A stretch of 64,000 nucleotides of DNA, taken from NCBI GenBank assembly GCA_004292955.1, contig RDXX01000041.1, positions 1-64,000 on the forward strand, read 5' to 3'. The position numbers and the translations under genes were made by a program. The notes below the pieces were generated by a model. That model was not told where the DNA came from, did not search any database, and was given only the letters and a program-made list of their open reading frames with translations. This document shows, piece by piece, positions 34,631-42,221 of the stretch (positions are counted from its first letter, which is position 1; each line of letters opens with the position of its first letter). This stretch comes from Oscillatoriales cyanobacterium (GTDB lineage Bacteria; Cyanobacteriota; Cyanobacteriia; Cyanobacteriales; Microcoleaceae).

Positions 34631-35290
34631 ATGAGCGAATTTATTTCCGTGTCCTGGTCTGCGGTTGTGGCGACCGTTGAAAGAGTGCAATTGCCATCCG
34701 AAAAACTCTCTAATTATGACTTAGTGTTGCGGTGTCAGGAAGGAAATCGACCTGAGAGCACTGCCTTTTCAGAACTTTTGAAGCGGTATCAGTCCCACGT
34801 AGACAGGGTTCTGTATCACCTAGCCCCTGACTGGCAAGACCGAGCAGACTTGGCTCAGGAAGTCTGGATTCGAGTTTATCGCAATATTAACCGCTTGCAA
34901 GAGCCAGTTAAATTTCGGGGCTGGCTGAGTCGCATCGCCACTAATTTGTTTTACGATGAGTTGCGTAAGCGCAAGCGGGTGCGAACTCCGCTGTCGTTAG
35001 ACGTACCCCGTGCTCTGGAAGATGGGGAGATTGATTGGGAACTTCCGGCCGACAGTCCGGGGCCGGATGAAGATTTGACAACCAGAGAATTTTACGATCA
35101 GTTGCGAGTGGCGATCGCAGATTTGCCGGAAGTATTCCGCACGACAATTGTGTTGAGAGAAATTGAAGGTTTAGCCTATGAAGAAATAGCGGAAATGACC
35201 GGAGTTTCTCTCGGAACGGTCAAGTCAAGAATTGCTAGAGCTCGCCAAAGGTTGCAGTTACAATTGCAAAAATATCTCGACGGTCATTAG
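34631..35290 (+). CDS. sigG: ECF-type RNA polymerase sigma factor (SigG-like)
   Basis: A group 4 (ECF) sigma factor of about 220 residues. Region 2 is seen as FSELLKRYQSHVDRVLYHLA, DLAQEVWIRVYRNINR and RGWLSRIATNLFYDELRKRK; region 4 as LPEVFRTTIVLREIEGLAYE then EMTGVSLGTVKSRIARARQR, the DNA-binding helix-turn-helix. No region 1.1 or 3. Start ATG 34631; upstream ATG at 34607 is an alternative. The next gene is a membrane anti-sigma factor, the arrangement known for cyanobacterial SigG, an envelope-stress and essential-growth ECF factor in Synechocystis (recalled). Likely held inactive by that partner. Confidence 0.92.
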   Translation: MSEFISVSWSAVVATVERVQLPSEKLSNYDLVLRCQEGNRPESTAFSELLKRYQSHVDRVLYHLAPDWQDRADLAQEVWIRVYRNINRLQEPVKFRGWLSRIATNLFYDELRKRKRVRTPLSLDVPRALEDGEIDWELPADSPGPDEDLTTREFYDQLRVAIADLPEVFRTTIVLREIEGLAYEEIAEMTGVSLGTVKSRIARARQRLQLQLQKYLDGH

Positions 35291-35432
35291 CAAGGGTGAT
35301 TTCCGAGGCGGGTTAAGAAGATTTGGTGAAGTTTGCTGTGACATCAAAGCTTCTATTTTACAATATAAATAAGCAGTAAATCATTCTAATAGCGAACAGA
35401 TGCTTCCGCTAATTTTACAAGTGGTGTGAAAT

Positions 35433-36035
35433 ATGAATTCTAAATTTGAATCGGATAAAAATCAGAATGATCAAGGTATTGGGGATTCGCTCGCCCAAAG
35501 TCAAGGTAACAACAGTTATCCCCAAGGGAATGTAACTACTATGATGCGGGATCGCTTTGAATTGTTGAGTGCCTACATCGATGGCGAAGTGACGGCGGCA
35601 GAACGCCGGGAAGTTGAGGAATTGCTGACAAACGACCCCACGACGAAGCGTTTGTACTCCCGACTAATGATGATGCAACAGGCTTTTGGGTCAATGCCCG
35701 TACCTGCTGCGGAACAATCTGCACAGGATTTGGCGGCAAAGATTGTGCAGCGCGAGAAACGCCAGACGAAACGGACTTGGGTTTTGGGTGGAGGTGCGAT
35801 CGCAGCTTTGTTGATTGCAGCAGTGGCTGGTGTCGCTGGCACTCGTCAATTGTTTGCTCCCCAGTTTGCTACATCCCCCGTTCTTCCTGAATCTGACGGT
35901 TTGATTGTCGCTTTAAACGAGCCTGTAGTAGAGATTGTTAATCCCAACGATTTGATGCTTGGGGTGAATGCACCCGTGATGGATATTCCGAAAGCTGTAG
36001 TAAGCCCTCACAAGTCATCGCCCAAGGCGCAGTAA
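35433..36035 (+). CDS. Anti-sigma factor (membrane-anchored, partner of SigG)
   Basis: A 200-residue protein. Residues 38-75 (MRDRFELLSAYIDGEVTAAE then EVEELLTNDP) are the helical sigma-binding domain typical of anti-sigma factors, without the zinc His-x3-Cys-x2-Cys motif. A single membrane helix follows (VLGGGAIAALLIAAVAGVAG, about 117-136), then a Pro/Val-rich tail outside. It is 142 bp downstream of sigG in the same direction. It should sequester SigG at the membrane until a signal releases it. Confidence 0.85.
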   Translation: MNSKFESDKNQNDQGIGDSLAQSQGNNSYPQGNVTTMMRDRFELLSAYIDGEVTAAERREVEELLTNDPTTKRLYSRLMMMQQAFGSMPVPAAEQSAQDLAAKIVQREKRQTKRTWVLGGGAIAALLIAAVAGVAGTRQLFAPQFATSPVLPESDGLIVALNEPVVEIVNPNDLMLGVNAPVMDIPKAVVSPHKSSPKAQ

Positions 36036-36078
36036 AATTTCTGTTTTGATCGATAACGGAATATTTTTTAAGAAGACC

Positions 36079-36276
36079 GGGCGGTTGAAACCGCTTCTAT
36101 ACAAATAAAACCCGCCTCCGCGGGTTGAATACCCGGCGGTTTCAACCGCGTTTTTTTCTTCATTCCGCTTGGCGTGGAATTCGTTTGTGTAGTTTTACCT
36201 CGAATTCGTATTCCAGGGGCGCTTCGCCACATACGAATTTGAGGTCAACAGGTTTCAACCGCCGTCTTATCTTTTG
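36079..36276. repeat. Family A double-hairpin repeats
   Basis: GGGCGGTTGAAACCGC...ACCCGCCTCCGCGGGTT...CCGGCGGTTTCAACCGCG, with an inner CCCGCCTCCGCGGG hairpin, then GAATTCGTTTGTGTAG...CGAATTTGAGGTCAACAGGTTTCAACCGCCGTC. It follows the anti-sigma gene and may end its transcript. Reading frames within it are repeat translations only. Confidence 0.82.
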
Positions 36277-36329
36277 GACGAGTTTCCTCAACCCATTCTT
36301 GATAACAATCGCTCTGTGGGTGTTCGCTT

Positions 36330-36440
36330 CTACAGTAGTTCCAGCGCCGCCGCAATTACCTCATCCACCGAAGAATATTTACCGCTTTTGACTTGCGCTT
36401 CAATGAATTGATTACGATCCGGTTTTAGACTAATGTGCAC
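36330..36440 (-). pseudogene. Truncated ParD-type antitoxin
   Basis: A 36-codon frame starting at GTG 36438-36440 reads VHISLKPDRNQFIEAQVKSG then KYSSVDEVIAAALELL and stops. This is the ribbon-helix-helix N-terminus of ParD/CopG antitoxins. The toxin-binding half is missing and no ParE follows, so it is a decayed fragment. It is too short for a standard open-frame cutoff. Confidence 0.68.
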
Positions 36441-36465
36441 GATCTTTAGTTCTACAGTCCTGGAC

Positions 36466-36556
36466 GCACCGGTGGCCATAAACCGGGTTTTTTTACGAAA
36501 AGACGCCTTATAGGCTATAGATTACGTAAAAAACCCGGTTTCTTTGGTCTTAATGC
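36466..36556. repeat. AACCGGGTTTTTTACG palindromic element (family D), copy 1
   Basis: AAACCGGGTTTTTTTACG at one side faces ACGTAAAAAACCCGGTTT on the other, preceded by GGACGCACCGGTGGCCAT and followed by CTTTGGTCTTAAT. A second copy is at 37752-37841. 36560-37145 shows HIP1-rich sequence but no gene or repeat I can name beyond GAGGCTTTGAGGGTCGTC given twice at 36827-36860. Confidence 0.8.
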
Positions 36557-37145
36557 GATCGCGAACTGTTATAAAAACTTTTGGCTATTATATCATTTCT
36601 ACTGGGTCTCAAGTGTAAAGGTGAACGGGAGGGCGATCGATCGCAATTAAACTCGATCGCCAACGCCCCTAAGTAGGGAGCCAGAGGCCATCGGCATAGG
36701 GCCCGACCTCTGTCCAAGGGCGATCGCGCTCTAACTCTTGACTCGCTTCTACCAGCCATCAGGGCTCTTCTATAGTGCATCCCCTCTCACTTCTAGCTTG
36801 CTTAATCCTTTCTCGTCCCTCCTCAGAGGCTTTGAGGGTCGTCGAGGCTTTGAGGGTCGTCACTGTATAATTTACTTATTTATTTGTCAATGTCAGTTTT
36901 CGATCGGTTTAGCGATCGCCAACTGAGTTTGTCAAGACGCGAGCAACCAAGAGACAATGATAAGGACTACAACGGGAGCATCCCTATTTCGTAAAAACCG
37001 TTCGTTTTTTGTGCTTGAGTGCGATCGTCCCCCACAGCTAAGCCTGTATATGCCAAATTGGCTCTATATTTCCAGGGATCGAGATGTTCGCACTCCAGTC
37101 AAAGAAAGCCACTCCTTTTTTAACTAAAAAATTACCCATTAAATA

Positions 37146-37742
37146 ATGACAAAGGATAGCAACCAAATGAGAGATAACATGGATGACATTCCGTCGGGTG
37201 GGATAGGCATAAAAGTCCTTGGCAAAATAGCCGATCAGCTAAGCTATACCCGTACTTATGACAGTCGAAACTGTTTGTTCCTGATGAAACATTATCAGCC
37301 CCAAGACAGCACTCAAGCTAGTGGTGTTAAGCGACCGATCGATGTTTTAAATAAATGGTTTCAAAAACAACGAGATACCGAATCCGAGGTCAGTTCAAAC
37401 CAGCCACTTCAAAAAATCAGCCTTACAAGTAATTCTGATATCAAGGCGGTTGCTAAAGTTTTATCTTGGGTCGATCAATTAGAGCATCTACAGATTCCAG
37501 AAGCAGTTTTTCACCAATGGAAACTTGCAACAATCGAAGGATTTACAAATGCTGTTCGCCATGCTCATAAAGACCTGCCATTAGCAACTCCAATCGAGTT
37601 GGAAATAACAGTATTTCCAGAACGCCTAGAAATCAAAATTTGGGATTGTGGGAAGCCCTTTGACTTGGAAGCAAAACTGCAAGGAGAATTGGCAGAAACA
37701 AGTCCGTTTACCTGGAACGAGCTGGGATTTACCCTTCGCTAA
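37146..37742 (+). CDS. Rearranged anti-sigma-type ATP-binding protein (HATPase_c_2)
   Basis: A 198-residue protein built from the RsbW-like GHKL ATPase family in the wrong order. Residues 15-50 (GGIGIKVLGKIADQLSYTRT, then DSRNCLFLMKHY) correspond to the C-terminal G2-box half of the family. Residues 89-185 (LQKISLTSNSDIKAVAKVL, the N-box TIEGFTNAVRHAHKD, and the G1-box IWDCGKPFDLE) correspond to the N-terminal half. After that the protein stops at WNELGFTLR without its own G2 box. It may be a circularly permuted working protein or a pseudogene from tandem duplication and deletion. A family D repeat lies 9 bp after the stop. Confidence 0.7.
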   Translation: MTKDSNQMRDNMDDIPSGGIGIKVLGKIADQLSYTRTYDSRNCLFLMKHYQPQDSTQASGVKRPIDVLNKWFQKQRDTESEVSSNQPLQKISLTSNSDIKAVAKVLSWVDQLEHLQIPEAVFHQWKLATIEGFTNAVRHAHKDLPLATPIELEITVFPERLEIKIWDCGKPFDLEAKLQGELAETSPFTWNELGFTLR

Positions 37743-37751
37743 CATGACTGT

Positions 37752-37841
37752 ACGCACGGGTGACCACAAACCGGGTTTTTTACGAAAAGATGCCTTTTAA
37801 CCTGCATATTAAGGAAAAAACGCGGTTTCTTTGGTCTATTC
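37752..37841. repeat. AACCGGGTTTTTTACG palindromic element (family D), copy 2
   Basis: ACAAACCGGGTTTTTTACG faces GGAAAAAACGCGGTTTCTTT; the flanks GTACGCACGGGTGACC and CTTTGGTCTATT match copy 1 at 36466-36556. Insertion here may have cut the 3' end of the preceding ATPase gene. 37842-38224 is AT-rich with no gene seen. Confidence 0.78.
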
Positions 37842-38224
37842 CTAAGTCCTAAATTTACCATGAAAAAAGTTTTTTGTCATGACTGCTAATGCAAATGGGG
37901 AGACTGCTTCAGCATTGTTTGAATAATTCTAGCTCGATACAGTTGAGTTGACATTTTTAGTCCGAGGGACGAAGCAGTCGCAGTATTTATTTTTCACAGC
38001 TTTTTATGTCCAAAATAGTCTTAAATCAAGCGTATTAGTGTATCTGTGAATAAACATTGTCTTATAAATATATGTCGGTACAAATTTGATTAAATTCGCA
38101 ATTACTAAATTGCAGAGATGGGTTCGCAGACATCCATCAAACCCACAAACAATCTCATAAACTCGCCCTCTCTTTGCCATGATTTACATCAACATCCTAC
38201 TACGAATTAGCGGTACATTTTTAT

Positions 38225-38430
38225 TTAAGTCCACGCAGCTATATACACAACCCGAAAACCGAGGACGTTAAAGTCGATGTCCGGCGCATCGTAGTAGCGA
38301 AAAGCAGAGCGGCAGAGCCACGGACTGAGAAACCACGAACCCCCGCGCAGCATTCGAGCTTGGTAATCCTCATTGGTATTGACCAATAAATCAATACTGT
38401 TTTGATAAGGACGATCGTGTCTTGAAATGA
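38225..38430 (-). pseudogene. FGE-sulfatase C-terminal fragment resembling a DGR variable region
   Basis: The minus strand encodes DYQARMLRGGSWFLSPWLCR then SAFRYYDAPDIDFNVLGFRVV before a stop, which is the C-terminal end of the formylglycine-generating-enzyme/C-type-lectin fold used by cyanobacterial diversity-generating retroelement (DGR) targets. The constant framework (RGGSW, CRSA, GFRVV) is kept, while the positions normally encoded by AAC/AAT in a template now read TTT, CTC, AGT, TGG, TAC, GAT, ATC and GTC. Upstream of residue DYQ the homology decays, so the gene is 5'-truncated. No reverse transcriptase or template is in the window. Confidence 0.65.
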
Positions 38431-38653
38431 AAAGCTTTACACTGTAGGAGTTCCAGCATATCTTGGCATACCTCATCTTTCTGAGAAAGGCTATATACAT
38501 ACAATTCTGAGCGCCGCAATTATCTGTCGATCGTTAAATATTTCCAGCCTGTACTACCTCAACATAGCACTCAAGCTGGTCGTTAGAAGCGATCGAGCGA
38601 TGTGTTCGGGATTATGGTTACAGGTTCGATCGCAATTCGCGATCGGAAAACTG

Positions 38654-38790
38654 GGCGGTTGAAACCGCGTCGATACAAACAAAACCCATTCCAAGCGGGT
38701 TGAAGTTGAAGAAAACCCGGCGGTTGAAACCGCGTCGATACAAACAAAACCCACTGCAAGCGGGTTGAAGTTGAAGAAAACCGCCGTCCG
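38654..38790. repeat. Family A repeat, two direct copies
   Basis: GGCGGTTGAAACCGCGTCGATACAAACAAAACCCA(T/C)T units twice in tandem, each ending GCGGGTTGAAGTTGAAGAAAAC. The end touches the stop codon of the next minus-strand gene. 38467-38496 is a lone right end of family M2. Confidence 0.85.
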
Positions 38791-38793
38791 ATC

Positions 38794-39201
38794 TTATTTT
38801 GTCAAAAACCGATTTTCCCACGTCCCATCGGGCAGCCAGATGCCTCCTAGGGTACGAACGCGATCGGGTACCATGCAGTATGTCCAAGCTGTGCCTAAGG
38901 GTTTGAGGTGTCGATCGCAAATTTCGATTTCCTGCCGCTGATATTCGTTTTCCGTCGATTCCCGCAGCGGATGATAGTCTTCCAGTCTGTCTAAATCGTC
39001 CAAAATAGCGGAATTTGCGAAACAAAGCAGAAAACCATAGACAGTGCCCTCTCCGACCACCATTGCAGGATAGCCGATCGGCAGTGCAAAAAGTTGGCAT
39101 TGACGTGCGATCGCGGGCAAAGCATCCACAACCTTTCCCTCGCAGTAGCGCAGATAGTTGCACTCCCCCGGTTTGAGAGTGCCGTAGACAAAGACTTTCA
39201 T
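38794..39201 (-). CDS. Gamma-glutamylcyclotransferase family protein
   Basis: A 135-residue GGCT/AIG2-like protein. It opens MKVFVYGTLKPGECNYLRYC, the diagnostic YGTLxxG loop, and carries VYGFLLCF, then LDDLDRLEDYHP with the catalytic-type acidic residue, and YCMVPD near the end. Members cleave gamma-glutamyl amines to 5-oxoproline; the exact substrate is unclear. A single gene on the minus strand. Confidence 0.9.
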   Translation of the reverse strand: MKVFVYGTLKPGECNYLRYCEGKVVDALPAIARQCQLFALPIGYPAMVVGEGTVYGFLLCFANSAILDDLDRLEDYHPLRESTENEYQRQEIEICDRHLKPLGTAWTYCMVPDRVRTLGGIWLPDGTWENRFLTK

Positions 39202-39321
39202 CGGGTAGGGCCTAATCGCTAGTTTTTGCTATATTAGATGCCTAAGCTAATAGTTTAAGTCTCGCGGGCGATCGCGACCGCAATCTTGATAAATTTCGTT
39301 GTTTACCCTTTCTTATAATTC

Positions 39322-39921
39322 ATGACTCTAGCAGTTAGTTTTATTGCTTTTGGACTTCGGCCCTTGTACCTGAGCTCTTTTTTGCCCGACTTACCCCTAG
39401 ACGGCTTGTTTTCCACTCAAGGGATCATGGTGATGCTGCTGGCCGCCTATGCGGGGGCGATGTGGATGTTTCTCACCAGTGCTCCCAAGGTACACACGGT
39501 GATGGTATCGGATCTCGCACAGGCGAGGGAGTTCTATGAAGGTATGCTAAGCCTTCCTGTAGCAGAAGTGCCGCTGCATTACTACTACAATTACGAACAA
39601 ACCTTGGGGACAACGGGTATCGACCCCCTGTATTTGTCGCCCAATGTCGGGAGGGGAACGAGCTCTCAAACGATGGGGAGTCCCGAGGGTTTGTGGTATC
39701 AGTTGATGAAAAATACGCAACTGCACATTATTAGCGGGGCTGGCGCAGGCGAAAAAAATCGCGAACGTCATGTTTGTTTCGATCGCGATTGTTTGGATCA
39801 GCTATTAATGAGAGTACAAACTCGCGGGATTAGTTATAAAATTCGCCGGGAAAAGCCGCTTAATTTTTTGGTTAAGGATTATGATGGGCGCGTGATTGAA
39901 ATGGCTGAGGTTAGTAATTAG
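39322..39921 (+). CDS. Membrane-anchored VOC/glyoxalase-like protein
   Basis: A 199-residue protein. The first 50 residues hold two hydrophobic segments (LAVSFIAFGLRPLYLSSFLP and MVMLLAAYAGAMWMFLTSA), the second a likely membrane helix. The rest is a vicinal-oxygen-chelate fold: KVHTVMVSDLAQAREFYEGM, SPEGLWYQLMKNTQLHIISG, and RHVCFDRDCLDQLLMRVQ then YDGRVIEMAE. The metal ligand pattern (H, then E near the end) is partly present. Substrate unknown. It starts 120 bp from the divergent GGCT gene. Confidence 0.82.
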   Translation: MTLAVSFIAFGLRPLYLSSFLPDLPLDGLFSTQGIMVMLLAAYAGAMWMFLTSAPKVHTVMVSDLAQAREFYEGMLSLPVAEVPLHYYYNYEQTLGTTGIDPLYLSPNVGRGTSSQTMGSPEGLWYQLMKNTQLHIISGAGAGEKNRERHVCFDRDCLDQLLMRVQTRGISYKIRREKPLNFLVKDYDGRVIEMAEVSN

Positions 39922-39930
39922 ATCGGAGTA

Positions 39931-40092
39931 GGCGGTTGAAACTCGGCGGTTGAAACTCGGCGGTTGAAACCGCGTCTATACAAACGATGTCCGCCTCCGC
40001 GGACTGAAGATAATAACGTAAATTTAACGGCCTGTCTTCAACCCGCGGAGGGGCGTGAGTGTCTGTGTAGCCGCGGTTTCCAACCGCCCGGT
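39931..40092. repeat. Family A repeat, inverted pair
   Basis: GGCGGTTGAAACCGCGTCTA...GTCCGCCTCCGCGGACTGAAG on the left and ACCCGCGGAGGGGCG...GCGGTTTCCAACCGCC on the right, preceded by two extra GGCGGTTGAAACTC units. It lies between the convergent VOC and sterol-desaturase-like genes and could end both transcripts. Confidence 0.85.
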
Positions 40093-40111
40093 TTTCTGCG
40101 TTTATGCTTTG

Positions 40112-41389
40112 TCAATTAATCTTAGCTTCAACATTGAATTTTTCCGCTGTCGCCGCTGCTTTAATCTCTGCAACTGTCTTGCGGCTGAAGAGTTGGAAAT
40201 ACGAAGAAACAAAGAATTCTTTAACTGGGAAAACGATCAAAGTCAAAGGATTAATCGTCACGATGATGTTACGGACATCGGCTTTAGCTTGTTTGACAAT
40301 TTGCTGCGCTACCCAGTCAGGAGACATAATGCCGATCGGGTTTAAGTTGCTTTTGAACGGCCCTAAAATCAGTTTGCGGACGATACAGGGCGCATCCAGC
40401 CGTCGCAGAGTGACTAAATCTCCCAGGGCACGCTTGCTGAGTTCGTACAGGGGACTGACAGCGGGAATCACTTCGGCTTCGGAAGTGTTGATCCAAACTT
40501 CTTTGCAAGCTATATTTTCATTAGTGCGAACTGTTAAGAAAAACAGTTCCATCAGCCGCCATGCCGAAAAAGTGTTAATTTCGTAGGAATTTGCGATCGC
40601 CTCTCCGGTTCTTTCTTTCTGTAAATTAATCCCGTGATTGATGACGAGAATATCAATTTTTTCTAACAATTTAGCTAAATCAGCCTCTTCGCCAGCCTGC
40701 CAAGTTACGGTTTTTACAGGCAAAATCTCGCCGTCTACATTCACAGTAATTTCCTCATTTCCAGAGGAGAGGGCGATAACTTTTGCACCAGCTTTGTGCA
40801 GGTGTTTCAGAAGCAAACGCCCTAAAGTTCCCGAAGCGCCGGTGACGGCGACAGTTTTGCCTTTGAGAGAAAGTGCTGTACCCATAAGTTTATCTATTAA
40901 GGTGAAAGTACCGCAATAGTAAGCATTTTGATTGTCGAAATGATGCTTCCAGTGGTAAGGTTTATTCACAAACCATTTACCGGGGATAGTTTGGAAGTTT
41001 CCCGGTTGGTGGGTGATGTCGGTTAACTCGTCTGCGCCTTTGATTCCGATCGCGCGGGCGATCGCACTCAACAAAAAGCTTAAAGTATAAATACAACCCG
41101 CTGCTGCGCCCCAGTGATATTGCGGCAACGCAAAATAAGCTAAAACCCACAGCAACAAGCCCAAAACCAACATCGCCGCAGCTTCGGGCACATCGTGACG
41201 CCAGTGCGCTTGCTTGTAAATTGTCTCGCTAACGGGCGTCAAATTCGGGCGAAAAACCCGGTGATGCCAATTGTGCAGCTTTTGCAGTGGCGGCACATAA
41301 TGAGACGCGACGTGATAAAAGTCTCGGATGATTTCTGCCCAAAAGACAGAAGCTATTGCTACAGCGCCGACTATCCAGTAATTTACCAT
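40112..41389 (-). CDS. Fused sterol desaturase-like / short-chain dehydrogenase
   Basis: A 425-residue fusion. The N-terminal membrane part (about 1-175) has the fatty-acid-hydroxylase/sterol-desaturase histidine motifs HNWHHRVF, HWRHD and HWKHHFDNQN, which bind a di-iron centre. The C-terminal part (about 180-395) is a Rossmann SDR domain with TGASGTLGRLLL (NAD(P) site), VINHGINLQK and YELSKRALGD (catalytic Tyr-x3-Lys). Such fusions occur in cyanobacteria; a combined hydroxylation and oxidoreduction of a lipid or terpenoid is inferred, substrate unknown. Confidence 0.88.
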   Translation of the reverse strand: MVNYWIVGAVAIASVFWAEIIRDFYHVASHYVPPLQKLHNWHHRVFRPNLTPVSETIYKQAHWRHDVPEAAAMLVLGLLLWVLAYFALPQYHWGAAAGCIYTLSFLLSAIARAIGIKGADELTDITHQPGNFQTIPGKWFVNKPYHWKHHFDNQNAYYCGTFTLIDKLMGTALSLKGKTVAVTGASGTLGRLLLKHLHKAGAKVIALSSGNEEITVNVDGEILPVKTVTWQAGEEADLAKLLEKIDILVINHGINLQKERTGEAIANSYEINTFSAWRLMELFFLTVRTNENIACKEVWINTSEAEVIPAVSPLYELSKRALGDLVTLRRLDAPCIVRKLILGPFKSNLNPIGIMSPDWVAQQIVKQAKADVRNIIVTINPLTLIVFPVKEFFVSSYFQLFSRKTVAEIKAAATAEKFNVEAKIN

Positions 41390-41463
41390 GCTCGCACCAG
41401 TTTGAAATTTGAGATATTAGATGATTGTCTGCTTTGAAAGATAGCTCAAAATGGCTTTTCTCG

Positions 41464-42087
41464 CTAGTCTGGCAATTGACTCAGGCGTTTTAAAATCTGC
41501 AAAACGCGGTACAATTCATTGCCGGGATTGGAAACAACAAATTCAGGCGATCGGGCATACTGCAAAGTTTCGCCTCTGACTAACTTGACAAAAGAGAAGT
41601 TAGCACCTGTGGAAATCATCCCAAAAGTAGGAGTTTCTGGATTCGGATCTGCCAGCATATATGTCAGGAGTTGGGAAAGTGCTTCGTCTGTTGAGAAAGC
41701 AAGTTGTTTGGATTCAATTACTGTCACCCATAGGTTTGCTTTCATAATTAAGATATCTATTCTACCTTCGATGATTCTGCCTTCGTCTTCTTCTTGAATG
41801 GCGATCGACTTTTCGGCTTTGACTTGAAAAGGAGACTCAAAGAGACCGGCAATAAACAAAATCGGGCTGATGATTGTTAGCTTGACTGCATTCTCCAACA
41901 CAGGCGGGGTGTCTACTAAGTTAAAGTATATGTCTTGAACGCGATCGAGCAATTGTTTCTCCGAGTCTGTTACTTCGGGCAAGTTTTCTTGCCATTCTCG
42001 GAAAAACTCTTGATTCCGCACTCGCTGTAAACCGAAGTTGTCGATTAAATAGCGGAGGTTGATATCTCTTGCTTGTAGTTTTTGCAT
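41464..42087 (-). CDS. PD-(D/E)XK-like protein, often annotated as restriction subunit R
   Basis: A 207-residue soluble protein. The core has EEDEGRIIEGRIDILIMKAN, then LWVTVIESKQLAFSTDEAL: the Asp in GRID and the Glu-x-Lys in IESK form a nuclease-type active site. Next comes QLLTYMLADPN, a helical element of the fold. Family members are scattered in cyanobacteria without modification or specificity subunits, so restriction activity is doubtful. It has no partner genes here. Confidence 0.8.
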   Translation of the reverse strand: MQKLQARDINLRYLIDNFGLQRVRNQEFFREWQENLPEVTDSEKQLLDRVQDIYFNLVDTPPVLENAVKLTIISPILFIAGLFESPFQVKAEKSIAIQEEDEGRIIEGRIDILIMKANLWVTVIESKQLAFSTDEALSQLLTYMLADPNPETPTFGMISTGANFSFVKLVRGETLQYARSPEFVVSNPGNELYRVLQILKRLSQLPD

Positions 42088-42221
42088 GATGATTGATAAA
42101 AGTTTTTATGGTTATTCATAAGTTTAGCACGATCGGGATTTTGAACCGCAGATAAAGGCAGATTAACGCGGATGTAGGCGAAGCCTTCCCGAAGGGTACG
42201 CAGATGAGATACAAGGTGTGT
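42088..42221. repeat. Dispersed repeat ACCGCAGATAAAGGCAG
   Basis: 42144-42215 holds GAACCGCAGATAAAGGCAG-ATTAACGCGGATG with a nested GGCGAAGCCTTCCCGAAGGG insertion, then GCAGATGAGA. It is the inverted form of the repeats at 17660 and 20384. Confidence 0.65.

Noticed and set aside
36125-36391. 88-codon plus-strand frame after the anti-sigma gene
   Set aside because: It is read through family A repeats and across the opposite strand of the ParD remnant.
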